Assembly (NCBI GenBank): GCA_017311185.1
Contig: JAESUZ010003096.1
Coordinates: 55,741 to 119,740, forward strand
Direction: 5' to 3'
DNA length: 64,000 nucleotides
From: Proteles cristata cristata
Taxonomy: Eukaryota > Chordata > Mammalia > Carnivora > Hyaenidae
In this document: positions 23,292-35,205 of the stretch, in pieces
How positions within the stretch are numbered: position 1 is the stretch's first letter
Layout of the letters: every line of letters begins with the position of its first letter
Position numbers and translations under genes: made by a program
Notes under the pieces: model-generated
What the model was told of the DNA's origin: nothing
Seen by the model: only the letters and a program-made list of their open reading frames with translations
Database searches by the model: none

Positions 23292-24775
23292 TAAAATAAT
23301 TTACATAATATGCAAATATACGAAACAATTTCTAAAGTAAAATAATGGGTAGCACATTCAAAATGGGGGTTAAAGATTCATGAAAGTATTCATCACATTT
23401 ACCTTTTAATATTTTCTTACCACATTGTTTCTCCATATCAGGATGGATAAAAATCCCCTGTGGGATTTTGTTAAAAGTTTGTAGTTCTGAACCCTGCCCT
23501 CGATATTCTAGCTTCTGCTGGATGAGGATACCAAGGCAGAAAACACCATGGTCCCATTTATTAATTTGCAGAGTAAGAGTGTGAGTTCTTTGGTTGGCTA
23601 GTTAGGCTGCCCTTGATTCACATCTCTTAGACCTTATTTGTCTAGAGCTTCCTCAGAGGAGAACAATGAAGCAGTTTCTCTGCTGAGAGCATATTACCTT
23701 CACAGTTCATGGTTACTGTAAGGTGAGGGTAATTTGGGATGGAATGGATGTAGGAAAAATCTGGGACAAGCTTCAATAATGACTAGATCTCTAGGTTTGG
23801 AGTTTTTCTTGCAAGAGAACTGTCTTAACCTCCTAGTTAGTTATTTATAGGTTTCATTTTAAGGATTTTGTATTTCTAATGATTCCAAAATCCTCAGGGT
23901 CCTGTCCATTCCCCCTAGGATATTTTCAAGCTCTTGCTGTAAGACTTGGACCATAATCTGAGCTAGAGTAAAGAGACCTGGCTTCTTTGCTCTAAAACCT
24001 GACCAAGAGAATGCTCTTTGGAGGCATTCCAGGTGACTATGCTTTATCTAGTCAAGCAAGATGGTACAAGAGTGGAGGTGCTTGGGTGGAGTTGAAGGGA
24101 CTTAGGATTGTTCATTTTTCTCTCTCCTTAAATGACCTTGCTCTACAATATCTTAGTCACCAAGCTTTCTGCAACCATGCACTAATCTTGGAACCTACAC
24201 ATTTTTCCTGTTCAGCAATGCGTGGATATTATGATGCTCAATATTGTTTGAGAAGATTGACTTGAAATGAAGGATGTGCCTTTGTGAATGATTTTGTTCA
24301 GAAGGGCTAGTTTTGGCTTGTCTCTGTGATAGCATCTTGCTAAAGGCTAAAAGATTAGAATTTTTTTTTTCCAAGTTGCCTACATTTAGAGGTTTAGTGG
24401 GCATGTGGTCTGAATCCTGAGATGACAGGAGATAATTGACCATTTAATTGCTTTACTACAAAAAAATCTATCTTAAGATTAAGGATGGTGAAAATTTTAT
24501 TGCTTCTCAATTCCCTCCACTCAGTGAGTTCCACAGTTCAGGGATATTAATGAATCATTTCCCTTCTGAGACTCAATTTTTGTGTTAGGACTCTTTTCTT
24601 CCAAATTACTGGAACCCAACATGAATAAGCTTAAGGAAAAGGGGGAAATGTTGACTTAACAGAAATCATGAAAGGAATGAATAACAAAATAAGATCAAGG
24701 GCAGGAAAGTAGCTGGGAGAAGGAACTCTGAATTAATTTAACTGCAGTAGGATTTTCCCTCTCTCTTATGTGAGG
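23292..24775. other. No gene recognised
   Basis: A possible MER5-like hAT fragment lies at about 23438-23545 (AAAAATCCCCTGTGGGATTTTG...). An 84-codon open frame at 24011-24265 has no family features. Otherwise nothing assignable. Confidence 0.4.
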
Positions 24776-25035
24776 CAATGCAGCAAAGTGCCTAAAAGCA
24801 TGGGTACTAGAACTAATAGACCTGCATTCTATCTTAGTTCCATCCCTTACATAGTGTGACATAAAGAAAGAAATCCAACCTCTTTGTACTTTAGTTTCCT
24901 CATTAATAGGGTGAGGGTGATTATACTAATCCCTACCTCATAGGTTTGGTAATAAGCATTAAGATAGTTAACAAATGACAAATTGTTAGAACTGTGCCAA
25001 GCACATAGCATGCCCTATATATAAGTATTATCTAT
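24776..25035 (-). repeat. MIR SINE
   Basis: Plus strand CTTTAGTTTCCTCATTAATA, CCCTACCTCATAGG and GTGCCAAGCACATAG are MIR landmarks in reverse complement. Confidence 0.85.
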
Positions 25036-25038
25036 TTA

Positions 25039-25047
25039 TTGTTGTTG

Positions 25048-25081
<34 letters not shown>
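25039..25081. repeat. (TTG)n/(TTA)n microsatellite
   Basis: Four TTG units followed by about ten TTA units, directly at the end of a MIR. Confidence 0.95.
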
Positions 25082-25640
25082 ATCTCACACATTGGTTGCC
25101 TTTTGTTACCACTATCTTGTTTTTGCCCTATAGTGGGAAATATGGCCACAAAAAAAATCCACTTAATTCTTAAATCTAACAACTGAGATAAGAGAGTTCA
25201 GATCTGTCTGTCATCTGAAGTCCAAAAATGTAAAGAAGTCTCTCCATGATCAGTTTGGGTCAGGTGTTCACTCCTGGATCAATGAAACTAGCCCAGGTTG
25301 TGGGGGTGTAGAAGAATTTGGCAGCTATTATCATAGCCATGTTGATGCCCCTGAGCAGCTGAAGGTGGCTGGGGAAAATCACAGGGTAGATTGGCTCTAT
25401 TGTAAATTCTGGATCAACAAGATGAAATGAAGTCTCAGTGGTGCTTGGCAATACATCATTTTCCTATACAACTTTCTGTCCAATTTCTTGAAATTGAAAT
25501 AAGTGTCAGTTTTTCAACAGTATGTCAAGTATGTGATCATTATTCCTCCATATCTTCCTCCACTCCCCTTTCCCACAGGAAATGAATTCATAGTACACTG
25601 AAAATTCACCCAATTGCTCCAGGCAAAACCCTTCCCTTTC
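25082..25640. other. No gene recognised
   Basis: Contains a 63-codon minus-strand open frame at 25260-25451 without family features. The sequence may be an old repeat, but I cannot name it. Confidence 0.35.
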
Positions 25641-25850
25641 TATATCCAGTTCATAACAAGTTCTGCCAGTTCTACCTTTGATATATTTCCCAAATTTGTT
25701 AGTGTTAACGTCTTGTTCTCTACTCTAGAATACAATTTCTATAAGAATAGGGACCTTGAATCTCAATATTTTTCTCTACTCCATATGAATGGAATGCTGC
25801 CTGGTATACAGTAGGAACTCAGTATTAGTTAAATAAACTAAAGTGAAGTT
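25641..25850 (+). repeat. L2 3'-end fragment
   Basis: ACTCTAGAATACAATTTCTA, AGGGACCTTGAATCTC, GCCTGGTATACAGTAGGAAC and a final AAATAAAC follow the order of the L2 tail. Confidence 0.7.
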
Positions 25851-25999
25851 ATCAGAAAAGAACTCCCTTGGATGCCTATTATGTAATGTATGTATTCTGC
25901 AGTCATGTAACTGCATCTGTATTCTTCCCATTCTTCCCTGTCATCTGTCTCTGCTTAGGAAACTCATTGTTACTAATTTCTTCTCTCACTTGTCAGCTT

Positions 26000-26110
26000 T
26001 TTTTTTTAAGATTTATTTTAAGTAATCTCTACACCTAATATGGGGCTCTATCTCACAACACTGAGACCAAGAGTTGCATGCTCCACTGACTGAGCCAGCC
26101 AGGTGCCTCA
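26000..26110 (-). mobile_element. Older tRNA-derived SINE fragment
   Basis: T-run, AAGATTTATTTTAAGTAATC, then CCACTGACTGAGCCAGCCAG and GTGCC. It lacks the CT-rich body of the younger felid copies. Confidence 0.75.
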
Positions 26111-26589
26111 ACTTGTCATCTTTTTAATGTATTCTTCCTTCTCCCATTAAGAAGAAAAGCAGAAAAAATGTTCCATTTTCCTATATCTCTTTCTGACTAC
26201 CTCTAGGAGTCAAGACAATATTTATGTGTCTCTCTGAATTGAAGGTTAAGACTTATAAGCCAGATATTATTAATTTGGGCTCTGCTTATTGGCATTGGGA
26301 AATTTTAATTATCCTGGATATAATTGGGACTTTGTAGTTAGACTAATTTGTGGGTGGATTTTATATTTGAATAATTTTAATTTGACTTTATAATTTGAGT
26401 AAAAGGATGGCAACATATGATTTGACTTTGTAATTTGAGTAATTTGGATTTCATAACTTCAGGATGTTTCTCACAGAAATTCAGGTGGTGTCTGGCAGTG
26501 ACCACAAAGACAGCAATAAACCAGAGTCCTATTCTTTAAGAAAAAAAAACACAGTTTAAGAAAAGACGCTTTATGCTCAATATCTGTTT

Positions 26590-26860
26590 TTTCTCACCTC
26601 CCTCTTATCTCTTCACAAACACCATCCTGTTTTATACCCCTCCAGCACTCCATTGAAGCATCCATATCGAGTTTTATTCATGACTTCCATTGCACTAAAG
26701 CCAATGGCCATTTTTCAGCAGTCATCCTGATAGTTCAATGCTACTGGTCATGCCCTCCTTGAAACTCTTCTTTCCTTCAGTTTCTATGTTCAGCCCTCTT
26801 CTGTTTTTCTCCATAATATCTGGCTGCTCCTTTCCTGACTTTTTTTTTTATAAGCTTCAT
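26590..26860 (+). repeat. L2 ORF fragment
   Basis: CCAATGGCCATTTTTCAGCA followed by GTCATCCTGATAG...CTCCTTGAAACTCTTCTTTCC...GGCTGCTCCTTTCCTGACT resembles the L2 reverse transcriptase region. Ancient and noncoding. Confidence 0.6.
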
Positions 26861-26999
26861 CATCCTCTTCGTGGCCATTAAATAATCCCACACAGGTTTC
26901 TGACTTTCGCAGAGCAGACTGATTTCTTTCTCTCAACAACACACTGTATCTGTGAAATTCATCCTCTTATGAGAAAATATAGTTTTTTGGGGTCCAATT

Positions 27000-27200
27000 T
27001 GTTTTTTATTTCAGTGTATTCCATTCTAGAGATACACTACAACTTGTTTATTTATTCTACTCTTTTTGGGTATTTGTATTGTTTCCAGTTTTTGTTATAT
27101 AATTAAAGTTGCTAGGAACATCCTTGTGCATGTCTTGTAGTCGACACTGCACTCCTTACTTTGGGTAGGTTTTTAGGAGTGGACTCTCTGGGTCATAAGA
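27000..27200 (-). mobile_element. Ancient L1 fragment
   Basis: GTATTCCATTCTAGAGATAC, TTGTTTCCAGTTTTTG and TAGGAGTGGACTCTCTGGG resemble the reverse complement of an old L1 ORF2 C-terminal region. Confidence 0.6.
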
Positions 27201-27303
27201 GATCTATATAGTATAATAGACATATGTCTATTAAAGCTAACCACAAGATTAGTCAGAAATTCATCTGAAAATGCAAAGTACCTAGAGTAGTCAATGCAAT
27301 CTT

Positions 27304-27573
27304 GAATAAGAATAAAACTGGGGCGTCTGGGTGGCTTAGTCGGTTAAGTGTCCGACTTTTGCTTGGGTCATGATCTCATGGTTTGTGGGTTCGAGCCCCG
27401 CGTCGGGCTCTTTGCTGACTGCCAGCTCAGAGCCTGGAGCCTGTTTCAGAGTCTGTGATTAACTCTCTCTCTGACCTTCCCCTGCTCACGCTGTCTCTCT
27501 CTCTCTCTCCTAGAAATAAAAAAAAAAAAAAAATTAAAAAAATTAAAAAAAAAAAGAATAAGAATAAAACTGG
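27304..27573 (+). mobile_element. Young felid SINE with perfect target duplication
   Basis: Head GGGCGTCTGGGTGGCTTAGT, CT-rich body and a long interrupted A tail. The 18-bp duplication GAATAAGAATAAAACTGG is perfect at 27304-27321 and 27556-27573, implying a recent insertion. Confidence 0.97.
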
Positions 27574-27604
27574 AGGACTTAACTGCTAGATATCAGAATT
27601 TGAT

Positions 27605-27765
27605 TACAAAGACTCTTGAATGCTGAGGACAAACTGAGGGCTGAGGAGGGTGGGGGAAAAGGGAAGGGGAGTGATGGGCATGGAGGAAAGCACTTGTTGG
27701 GATGAGCACTGGGTGTTCTATATAAACCAACTTGACAATAAACTATAAAAAAAAATAAAGTTGGA
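27605..27765 (+). mobile_element. L1 3' terminus nested in older L1 sequence
   Basis: The purine-rich GGGCTGAGGAGGGTGGGGGA tract, then GCACTTGTTGGGATGAGCAC and TTGACAATAAACTATAAAAA, is the plus-strand carnivore L1 3'UTR ending in an A tail. Flanking sequence at about 27230-27600 and 27770-27950 looks like an older plus-strand L1. Confidence 0.85.
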
Positions 27766-27950
27766 ATAATTAAGTCACCACGGTACTAGAGCAAGTATAG
27801 ATAAATAAGCCGATGGAACAGAATAAAAATCCAGAAATACATCCACACACATATAGTCATCTCATTTACAATAAGAGCATCACTACAATTCACTGGGAGA
27901 AGGGTGGACATTTTAATAAATGATATTGTAGCAATATGATATTTATCTGA

Positions 27951-28380
27951 AAGAGAAATGAGCAGTTGTATTTTATCTGTTGTCCATCAGTAGGAGGTTC
28001 ATTCTCCCTCATAGTAGTAATCGGAAGTTTCACCACAATAGGATCTGCATGGAGGTCCTGATAAATATTTTGCTTCCAAACAAGTTGGAGCAGTTTATAT
28101 TCCTAGAAGCAATAAACAAAAGTACAAATCTTATGTAATGTTACTAGTATTGAATATTATATTTTTATATATTTTTCATTTCATAGGATTTAATGTACTT
28201 ACATATGCATAGTAAACTTTACAGCGATAGTTTAACAAGGTTTAAAATTTTCTTTTGCTGTTCAGTGTTGCCATTGAGAGCAATCAGTCATCCTTCTTGC
28301 TCACAGGGTAGTAATGATGATGATGATGATGGTGATAATGATAGCCATGATAACTAATAGTTTTAAGTAATTTACATATA
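27951..28380. other. AT-rich stretch without a recognised element
   Basis: No gene seen. A short imperfect (GAT)n run lies at about 28313-28345. Confidence 0.4.
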
Positions 28381-28384
28381 ATAG

Positions 28385-28620
28385 CCTTTGAGAGATCATA
28401 TGGTATAGTAAAAAAGTAAGTCTTTGACGTCAGTAGACCTGGGTTTCAGTCTGGCTGCTCTATTTATTGGCTTCATTAACTTGGCCAATTTACCGTATAT
28501 CCAGGTCTAGATTTTTCTCTCCTCTAAAATGCTAAAGTACTTATCTACCTCTCAGTGTTATAGGGATCACATGAAGTGATGTATGTAAGGTACTGTACAT
28601 AATAATGTTTCTTCTGCTAT
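28385..28620 (-). repeat. MIR SINE
   Basis: GACCTGGGTTTCAGTCTGGC, TTGGCCAATTTACC and CTACCTCTCAGTGTTATAGG are reverse-complement MIR landmarks. Confidence 0.85.
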
Positions 28621-29059
28621 TAATAACTGTAATTTTAAGTGGTTATTCTAAATGATGATCTCTACTAAAAACTTTGAACATATTTCACTTAATCCTTAAT
28701 TAAACAAATATGAAATATTCTCACCGTATCTCAGGATTAGTCTTTCACTATTGTAAGCTATAGGTGGTTGCCAGAGTTCTAGTACTTATTGAACTAATCT
28801 GGTATTTTGTGTTGATTTGGATCACATGGAAATGATTATTTTGATTAACACTCTGAGCAGAAATCATTGGTTTTTGGAAAAGAATATGCCTAGATTTACT
28901 ATGATGTGTATATTTTTGTTTAAACTTTCTTCTTAAATATCATATGCAAAAACAGTAAAAAAGAAAGTCAAGGAAAAGGAATGCAAACATTTCTACAAAA
29001 ACTCCCATTGCTGGGAGCAAGCTTTAGGCAAGCACTGTGAAATGAAAACTGAATTTCAA
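28621..29059. other. No gene or repeat recognised
   Basis: AT-rich single-copy-looking sequence with no sustained open frame. Confidence 0.4.
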
Positions 29060-29916
29060 AAGTTTTAAAGTAATATAGTAATGATGTCATTCTCTCCAAA
29101 TTGATCTACATGTTTAACAAAATTCTTATTAAAGTTCCAGCAATTTTTGTAGATATATACAATATTATTCTAAAATTCCTATGTAAAGGCGGTGAAAATA
29201 GAATAAACAATTTTTAAAAAGAAGAATTAAAGTGGGAAGAATACTGTACCTGATTTTAGTACTTACTCTCTAGATACAGAACAGTGTGGTATTAGTGGAG
29301 GAATAGATACATAGATATCAATAGAACAGAAAAGAAAATCTAAAAGTAGACCGGTACAAATAGATTCAACTTGACAAGTGTAAAAGCAATTCAATGGAAG
29401 AAGAATAATATTTTCAACAAATGGTCCTGGATGAATTAGACATTACTAAGAAAAAAGAGCAAACCTCAATCTAAGCCTTCTACTGTATAGAAAATGAATT
29501 CAAAGTGGACCATGGATATAAATGAAAAACATAAACTATAAAACTTTCAGAAGAAACCATGGGAGAATGCCTTCAGGACCTTGAGTTTGATAAAAAGTTC
29601 TTAGACATGACATCAAAATTATAATTCATAAAAAATAATATAAATTAGACTTTATAAAAATTAAAACCTTTTTCTTTGTAGTAGATCTTAGAGAATGAAA
29701 AGATGAACTATAGATTTGGAGAAAATAGTTGTAAGCTATATAATTGAAGCAAAGAAACAGATATATAATCGACTATGGCCTTAGATCTAGAATATATTAA
29801 AAATTGCTCAAAACTCAATAGTAAAAAAATCAATTATTAAATGAGCAAAGTGCATAAACAGATATTTCACTAACGAAGGGCTCAGCATCATTAGCCATAC
29901 CCATATTAGCTAAAAC

Positions 29917-29968
<52 letters not shown>

Positions 29969-30139
29969 TTAGAACTATACACCTATTAGAATAGCTAAAA
30001 CTAAAATAATGGTAATACTATGCTGACAATGATATTGGATCACCCATGCATCACTGGTGGGAATCTGAAATGGTATAGCTATGCTGGAAAATAGTTTGGC
30101 AGTTTCTAACAAAACTGAATATGTACTTGCTATATGTAC
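29060..30139 (+). mobile_element. Old L1 ORF2 fragment with (CA)n
   Basis: CAATATTATTCTAAAATTCC, AACAGTGTGGTATTAGTGGA, AAATGGTCCTGGATGAATTA and CTATGCTGGAAAATAGTTTG follow the order of L1 ORF2 on the plus strand. No open frame. A CA microsatellite sits inside. Confidence 0.8.
29918..29965. repeat. (CA)n microsatellite
   Basis: About 23 CA units, followed by a short local duplication of CCTATTAGAA at 29966-29993. Confidence 0.95.
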
Positions 30140-30961
30140 TGGGTCAGATAGCATCCTCCCAAACTTCTTGTCTGTCCAGAATCTCAGAATGTGACCTTAT
30201 TTGGAAACAGGGTTGCTAGAGGCTAAATGTTTGAGTCTCCTCAAAATTCATATGTTGAGACCTAATCTCTGATATGATCATATTTGAAGGTAGGGCCTTT
30301 TGTGGGGAGTGGGGGTGGTGATCAGGTCATGACAATGGAGCCCTCATGAATGGGATTGGTGCCTTTTAAAAGAAACTCCAGAGAATTCCCTTATTCTTTC
30401 TACTGTAAGAACACATTGAGAAGATGGCCACCTATGAATTAGGAAGCAGGCCTTCACTGGATACTAAATCTGCCAGCACCCTGATCTTGGACTTCCCAGC
30501 CTCCAGAGCTGTGAGAGATAAACGTTGTTTAAACTACCTAGTTGATGGTATATTTTTTATAGCACCCTGGATGGACTAAGACATGGGTCTTGGCAGATGT
30601 GTAATTAAGATGAGGTCATACTGGATTAGAATGAGCCCTGAATTCAGTATGAAGTTGTGTCCTCGTAAGAAGAGAAAATACAGAAAGATATGCACATAGG
30701 CAAAGGCCATGAGAAAATGAAAACAGACATTGATTGCAGTTATCTCACTACAAGCATTGCCAAGGACTCCTGGCAACCATCGGAATCTAGGAGAGAGGCA
30801 TGGAACAGATTCTCCCACAGAGCCTGCAGAAGTCACCAACTCTGCTGACCCATTGATTTTGGACTGCTAGCCTCTAGAGTTGTGAAAGAATGAATTTTTG
30901 TTGCTTAAAGTTATCCAGTTTATGGTAATTTGTTGCAGTAGTCCAAGGAAACTTATACAGA
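30140..30961 (+). mobile_element. MLT1-type LTR (5' copy), interrupted by another LTR
   Basis: The first part (30140-30221) has AATCTCAGAATGTGACCTTA and TTGGAAACAGGG. It resumes at about 30584 with GCAGATGTGTAATTAAGATG, AGGAGAGAGGCATGGAACAG and AAAGTTATCCAGTTTATGGT, ending near 30961. These are landmarks of the MaLR MLT1 LTR. Mammalian MaLR elements are old, non-infectious retrotransposons; this copy has no coding capacity. Confidence 0.85.
30222..30583 (+). mobile_element. Second LTR nested in the MLT1 LTR
   Basis: AAAATTCATATGTTGAGACC, GGAGCCCTCATGAATGGGAT, TCTTGGACTTCCCAGCCTCC and the final GGATGGACTAAGAC are the landmarks of a different MaLR-like solo LTR. It interrupts the MLT1 LTR, whose sequence continues on both sides, so it inserted later. 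Confidence 0.8.
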
Positions 30962-32211
30962 TTTTTGTATGAAGAAGTGGGGTGCTCCTTTAACAAATAC
31001 CTAAAAATTAGGAAGGGGCTTTGGATTTGGTAATGAGTAGTGGCTGGAAGAATTATGTGACATAAGATAGAAACAGCCTAGGTTGCTTTGAAGAGACTGT
31101 TGGCAGAAATATAGATATTAAAAGCTGATTCTGATCAAGGCTCAGAAGGAAATGAGAAATCGTCCTTGGACACTGCACGAAAGGCAGTCCTTGTTACAAA
31201 GTGACAGAAACCTCATCTGAGTCGTATTCTAGTGTTGTGTTAGAAGTATAACTCATAAGTGATGAACTTGGATATTTAGCTGAGATTTCCAAGCCAAGTC
31301 TGGAAGGCATATCCTGGTTTCTCCTTGATGCCGAGAGTAAATATGAGAAGAAAAAGAAGTTGAGGAGGGAACTGGTAAGAAAAGAACGCTTGATAATCTG
31401 GATAATGCAGCTCTGAAACAGAGCCAAGGATGTGGCTGGACAGACCACCACTGAAGAGATCAGGTATGTTATCCATGGATCTAATTAAATGTCTTTATCA
31501 GAAGCTGGGAATAAAAATTAGGTTACTGATAAGAATCTGTGGAAGACCCTCTTATGAAATGGTATGGATCCCCTGACATCCACAGAAGACCAACAAAGTT
31601 TTTGAAAACATTATATCAGCAGAAATACTACCAGCATGGACTACAGGGGCCAGAGACAGGACGAAGGAATGCTACCTGACTTCTGGGATTCTACAGGAAA
31701 AAGGCTGGGACAGAACCATTCAGCTACAAACATGTGCTACCCTTTAAGACAAAGTAAAAATGACTCCAAGGACAGGGCCAGAGTGACAGGCTCAGACCTC
31801 CATGGACCTGGAGGGGTTCTGGCCATAGAAAATTATTCTCAGGCTTTGAAACCTAAAGGAATTTGCCTTGCGGGGTTGATAATTTTCTTTAGACCAGAGA
31901 CTCATTTATTTTTTCCATTTTCTTCCTTTTGGAATCATATTGTCTATCCTATGCCTATCTCCCCGCTATACTTGGGAAGCAGATAACTCATTTTCTAGGT
32001 TCCTAGTACCACAAATGGGCAGGAGCTTTGCTCCAGGATGGATTATACCTTGAGTCTTTTCCATGGCTGATTTAAATGATAAGATTTGCAACTTTCTGAG
32101 TTAATGCTGGAATAGGTGAAGACTTTGGTGGGGATATTGGGATGAAGTAACTGCATTTTACGCATGGGATGGAAAATTGATAAGAATTTCAAGAGGCCAG
32201 AGGAAGGACTA
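30962..32211 (+). mobile_element. MLT1 internal region remnant
   Basis: GAAGTGGGGTGCTCCTTTAA directly after the LTR, AAGAGACTGTTGGCAGAAAT, GTGATGAACTTGGATATTTA and CTATACTTGGGAAGCAGATA are internal-region landmarks of MaLR elements as I remember them. About 1.25 kb. No retroviral open frame is visible; a 116-codon frame at 31636-31986 is noncoding as far as I can tell. Confidence 0.75.
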
Positions 32212-32430
32212 TACCAGGTTGAATAGTGTCCCTCCCAAATTCATGTCCACCTAGAGTTTCAGAGTGTGGCCTTAGTTGATGATATAATCAGTTACATTAA
32301 GTTAAAATGAGGTCACCCTGGATTAGCTTGGGCCCTAAATCCAATATAACTAGTGCTCTTATAAGAAGAGGAGAGTGCACACAAAGACACGCACACGAGG
32401 AAGAAGGTCATGCGATGAGGCATATTGTAA
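32212..32430 (+). mobile_element. MLT1 LTR (3' copy), truncated
   Basis: Begins ACCAGGTTGAATAGTGTCCC, then AAAATGAGGTCACCCTGG and CTCTTATAAGAAGAGGAGAG. The second half of the LTR is missing. With the 5' copy at 30140-30961 it brackets the internal region. Confidence 0.8.
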
Positions 32431-32504
32431 AGGCAGCATTTTGTACAATGCCCAGAAAACAGTAAGTGCTTCATAGATGGGAACTGAATAATTAGTAATT
32501 TATA

Positions 32505-32722
32505 GAAATATTTATTTATTTGTTTATTCATTAATTTATTTAATGTTTACTTATTATTGAGAGAATGCAAGCAGGGTAAGGGGCAGAGCAGGGGAGACAG
32601 AAGATCTGAAGTGGGCTCTGCAGACAGGCTGGTTGCAGCAAACCCAGTGTGGGGCTTGAACTCACTAACTGTGAGATCAAGTTGGACACTCAACCAACTG
32701 AGCCACCCAGGTGCCCCTAGAA
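32505..32722 (-). mobile_element. Felid tRNA-Lys SINE
   Basis: AT-rich tail region first, GAGAGAATGCAAGCAGGG, and an end CAACTGAGCCACCCAGGTGC. Confidence 0.92.
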
Positions 32723-33125
32723 ATATTTTTTTAAAGTGGAAAGCAAAAATGTGTTTTAAAAAGAGAGAAACAAAATTGAACCAAATAAGATACTCAGGTA
32801 AAGCTGAATTTCAACTTATTATTATAATTTTTTCCAAGATACTAATTTCTAGCTAATGCCTATTAACTTCTAATTAATAGGAAAATTAATTCCTATTAAT
32901 TCCTAATTAATTTCTGTTAATTTCCTAATGCAGTCCGATCATTGGTTATCTAACCACAACTCTGAGTCAGGGCATGAAGTTCCGTATCACCAATATTTGG
33001 TTGATAGAAAGATGTTTGTGTTTTTGTTATTCCCATTGCCTTCTTACTCTGTTGTTTGCTTCAGCCACAAATTGTGTTCATTATTCCATGTGTTTTCCTG
33101 TGTTCCACTCTAGTTAACATCCTCA
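32723..33125. other. No gene recognised; local ATTAATTCC repetition
   Basis: About 32845-32930 contains several copies of ATTAATTCC/TTAATTTC and their reverse complements, a small low-complexity palindromic patch. The rest is unassigned. Confidence 0.5.
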
Positions 33126-33300
33126 AAAATATTAAAAATAGAACTACCCTACAATCCAATAATCACACTACTGCGTATTTACTTAAAAAATACAAAAAAC
33201 ACTAATTCAGAGGGGCACATACACCCCATGTGTAAGGCAGCATCATTGACAATAGCCAAATTATGGAAGCCAAATTTGGAAGCAAGTCAAATTATGGAAG
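33126..33300 (+). mobile_element. L1 ORF2/3' fragment
   Basis: ATTAAAAATAGAACTACCCT, ACTACTGCGTATTTAC and TTGACAATAGCCAAATTATG match L1 near the ORF2 end on the plus strand. Confidence 0.85.
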
Positions 33301-33935
33301 TAAAGGAAGTCTTTACACATCTGCTTCACCTTTGTTTAACTCTCTCTCTACATAACCATGGAGGGAAGTTTTTTTTTTAATATAGTTCAATTGGAACTTA
33401 GCATGTACACCCTCTTTTGTTTTCTTCTTTATGTGTAGGGGCTGCTTTCTAGGTTGGAGTTCAGTTAAGAGATGTAGAAGTTAAAACTACAGAGTAAAAC
33501 TTTTCTTTTTCTTCTTCATCCGATTTTCCTTCCTTCTCTTCATCTTTTACATAGGAGAACTGGGTTTAAATCTCTACCGAGGACAGTTTAATGACAGTGA
33601 TTTTTAGGGATTAAATTTGCTTAGATATTTTTGGTCTTAAACTTCAGTGTTGAGTTAAATTGATATTCAGTCATATCAATCTCTATTTCATTGTTATAAA
33701 ACTTCTGCCATTCAAAACATTTCTGTAGAGAGATTGACATATACTCCAGCACTCTCCTCCTCATAGCAGGGAAGTCAGAGGCCAGTCACAGCAAAGGTGC
33801 TCACTATCTCTGGCATTTCTGCCCTGTGCAATACCAGTCAGCACTGACTGTGCACCTCCCTGTTCCAGGCACTCAGCTGGGCCCGGTGGGATAGCAGTGA
33901 TGGATAAGAGGTGACCTCTACCTGTAGTAACAGGG
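33301..33935. other. No gene recognised
   Basis: Unassigned. The stretch at about 33835-33900 (GCACTGACTGTGCACCTCCC, CAGGCACTCAGCTGGG) looks like an old MIR/L2-type tail. Confidence 0.35.
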
Positions 33936-34190
33936 AGTTTGGAGCAGTGGTCATGTATGGCATGGCCCTGGCTTCAGGCAGACCCTATCCCAACTAGTTG
34001 TTTAACTTAAACTTAATTGTTTAACTGTCTTTGACCTTACTTTCCTTGAAAATGAGGATGAATGATAGTACCTCCTCAAAGGGTGGTTTGATGAACAAAT
34101 GAGATAATTCTTTTAAAGCATTTAGGAAACATCCTGGCAGATGTTAGAAATTGCCAGTACAATTTTATGATACTCAACAAATATTAGCTA
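33936..34190 (-). repeat. MIR SINE
   Basis: CCTGGCTTCAGGCAGACCC, TTTGACCTTACTTTCCTTGA and GTACCTCCTCAAAGGGTGG are reverse-complement MIR landmarks. Confidence 0.8.
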
Positions 34191-34485
34191 CAATTATTTT
34201 CCATAAAAGCAAGATCACAATCTATGGGAGAAAAAATACACAGACAACCAAGTCTTGTGTTGGCTTATCTGGGAAGTGCCGTGTAATGGGTTAGTGCTGT
34301 GGGAGCAGGTGAGGAGATGCTATTCTTAATGAAGGACTCAGAGGACACTTTGTAGAGGAGCAGGCATTTGAGGTAGACTTTAAATAACCTTGGAGAATAC
34401 AGAGAAATCCTCACTAGGCCATTTCTATTGTCCTTTATTCAGTATAACTAGTATGTGTATGGTTTCCAGAGAATAGAAGTTTGAT

Positions 34486-34526
34486 ATTTATTTATTTATT
34501 TATTTATTTACTTATTTATTTATTTT

Positions 34527-34567
<41 letters not shown>

Positions 34568-34692
34568 TACAAGCAGGCTCTAGGCACAGTGCAGAGCCTG
34601 ATACAGGGCTTGATCTCACTACCATGATATCATGACCGGAGCCAGAACCAAGAATCAGATACCTAACCAGTTGAGCCATTCAGGCACCCCAT
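34486..34692 (-). mobile_element. Felid SINE with (TTTA)n and (GA)n
   Basis: A TTTA-repeat tail at 34486-34526, a GA run at 34531-34563, then the body and an end AGTTGAGCCATTCAGGCACC. Confidence 0.92.
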
Positions 34693-34704
34693 TTATTTTA
34701 CTTT

Positions 34705-34926
34705 ATTATTTTATTTTATTTTCTTAAATTTTTAATGTTTTTATTATTGAGAGACAGAGTATGAGCATGGGAGGGGCAGAGAGAGGGGGAGACACAGAAT
34801 CTGAAGTAGGCTCCAGGCTGTGAGCTGTCAGCACAGAGCCTGCTGCGGGGTTCGAACTACAAACTGCAGGATCATGACCTGAGCTGAAGTCATATGCTTA
34901 ACCAACTGAGCCACCCATGTGCCACC
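34705..34926 (-). mobile_element. Felid SINE adjacent to the previous one
   Basis: Starts in a T-rich tail, then TTGAGAGACAGAGTATGAGC, and ends CAACTGAGCCACCCATGTGC. Same orientation as the neighbour 15 bases away. Confidence 0.93.
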
Positions 34927-35205
34927 TCCCTTTTTTTGTTTTAAATCCACATTTGGTGACCTTATAAACTCCATCATACAGCCAGCTATTTAATTAATTA
35001 TAGTTTGTCTGGGTGGATACCTTAACATAAAAGACATCTTTTTCTAGAATTGCCAAGGGAACAATTTGATGACTGGTTCATGGCTGTGTCAGCAAGCTGC
35101 AATTATGGAGTCACTGATAAAGCACTGGAGGCTAAGAAATATTCACCTACCAGAGGCAAGGAAGGTCCTATGATTTTAAGTTGCATCTAGTTTGGAAAGA
35201 TCTGA
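34927..35205. other. Unassigned spacer
   Basis: No gene or repeat recognised. Confidence 0.35.
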
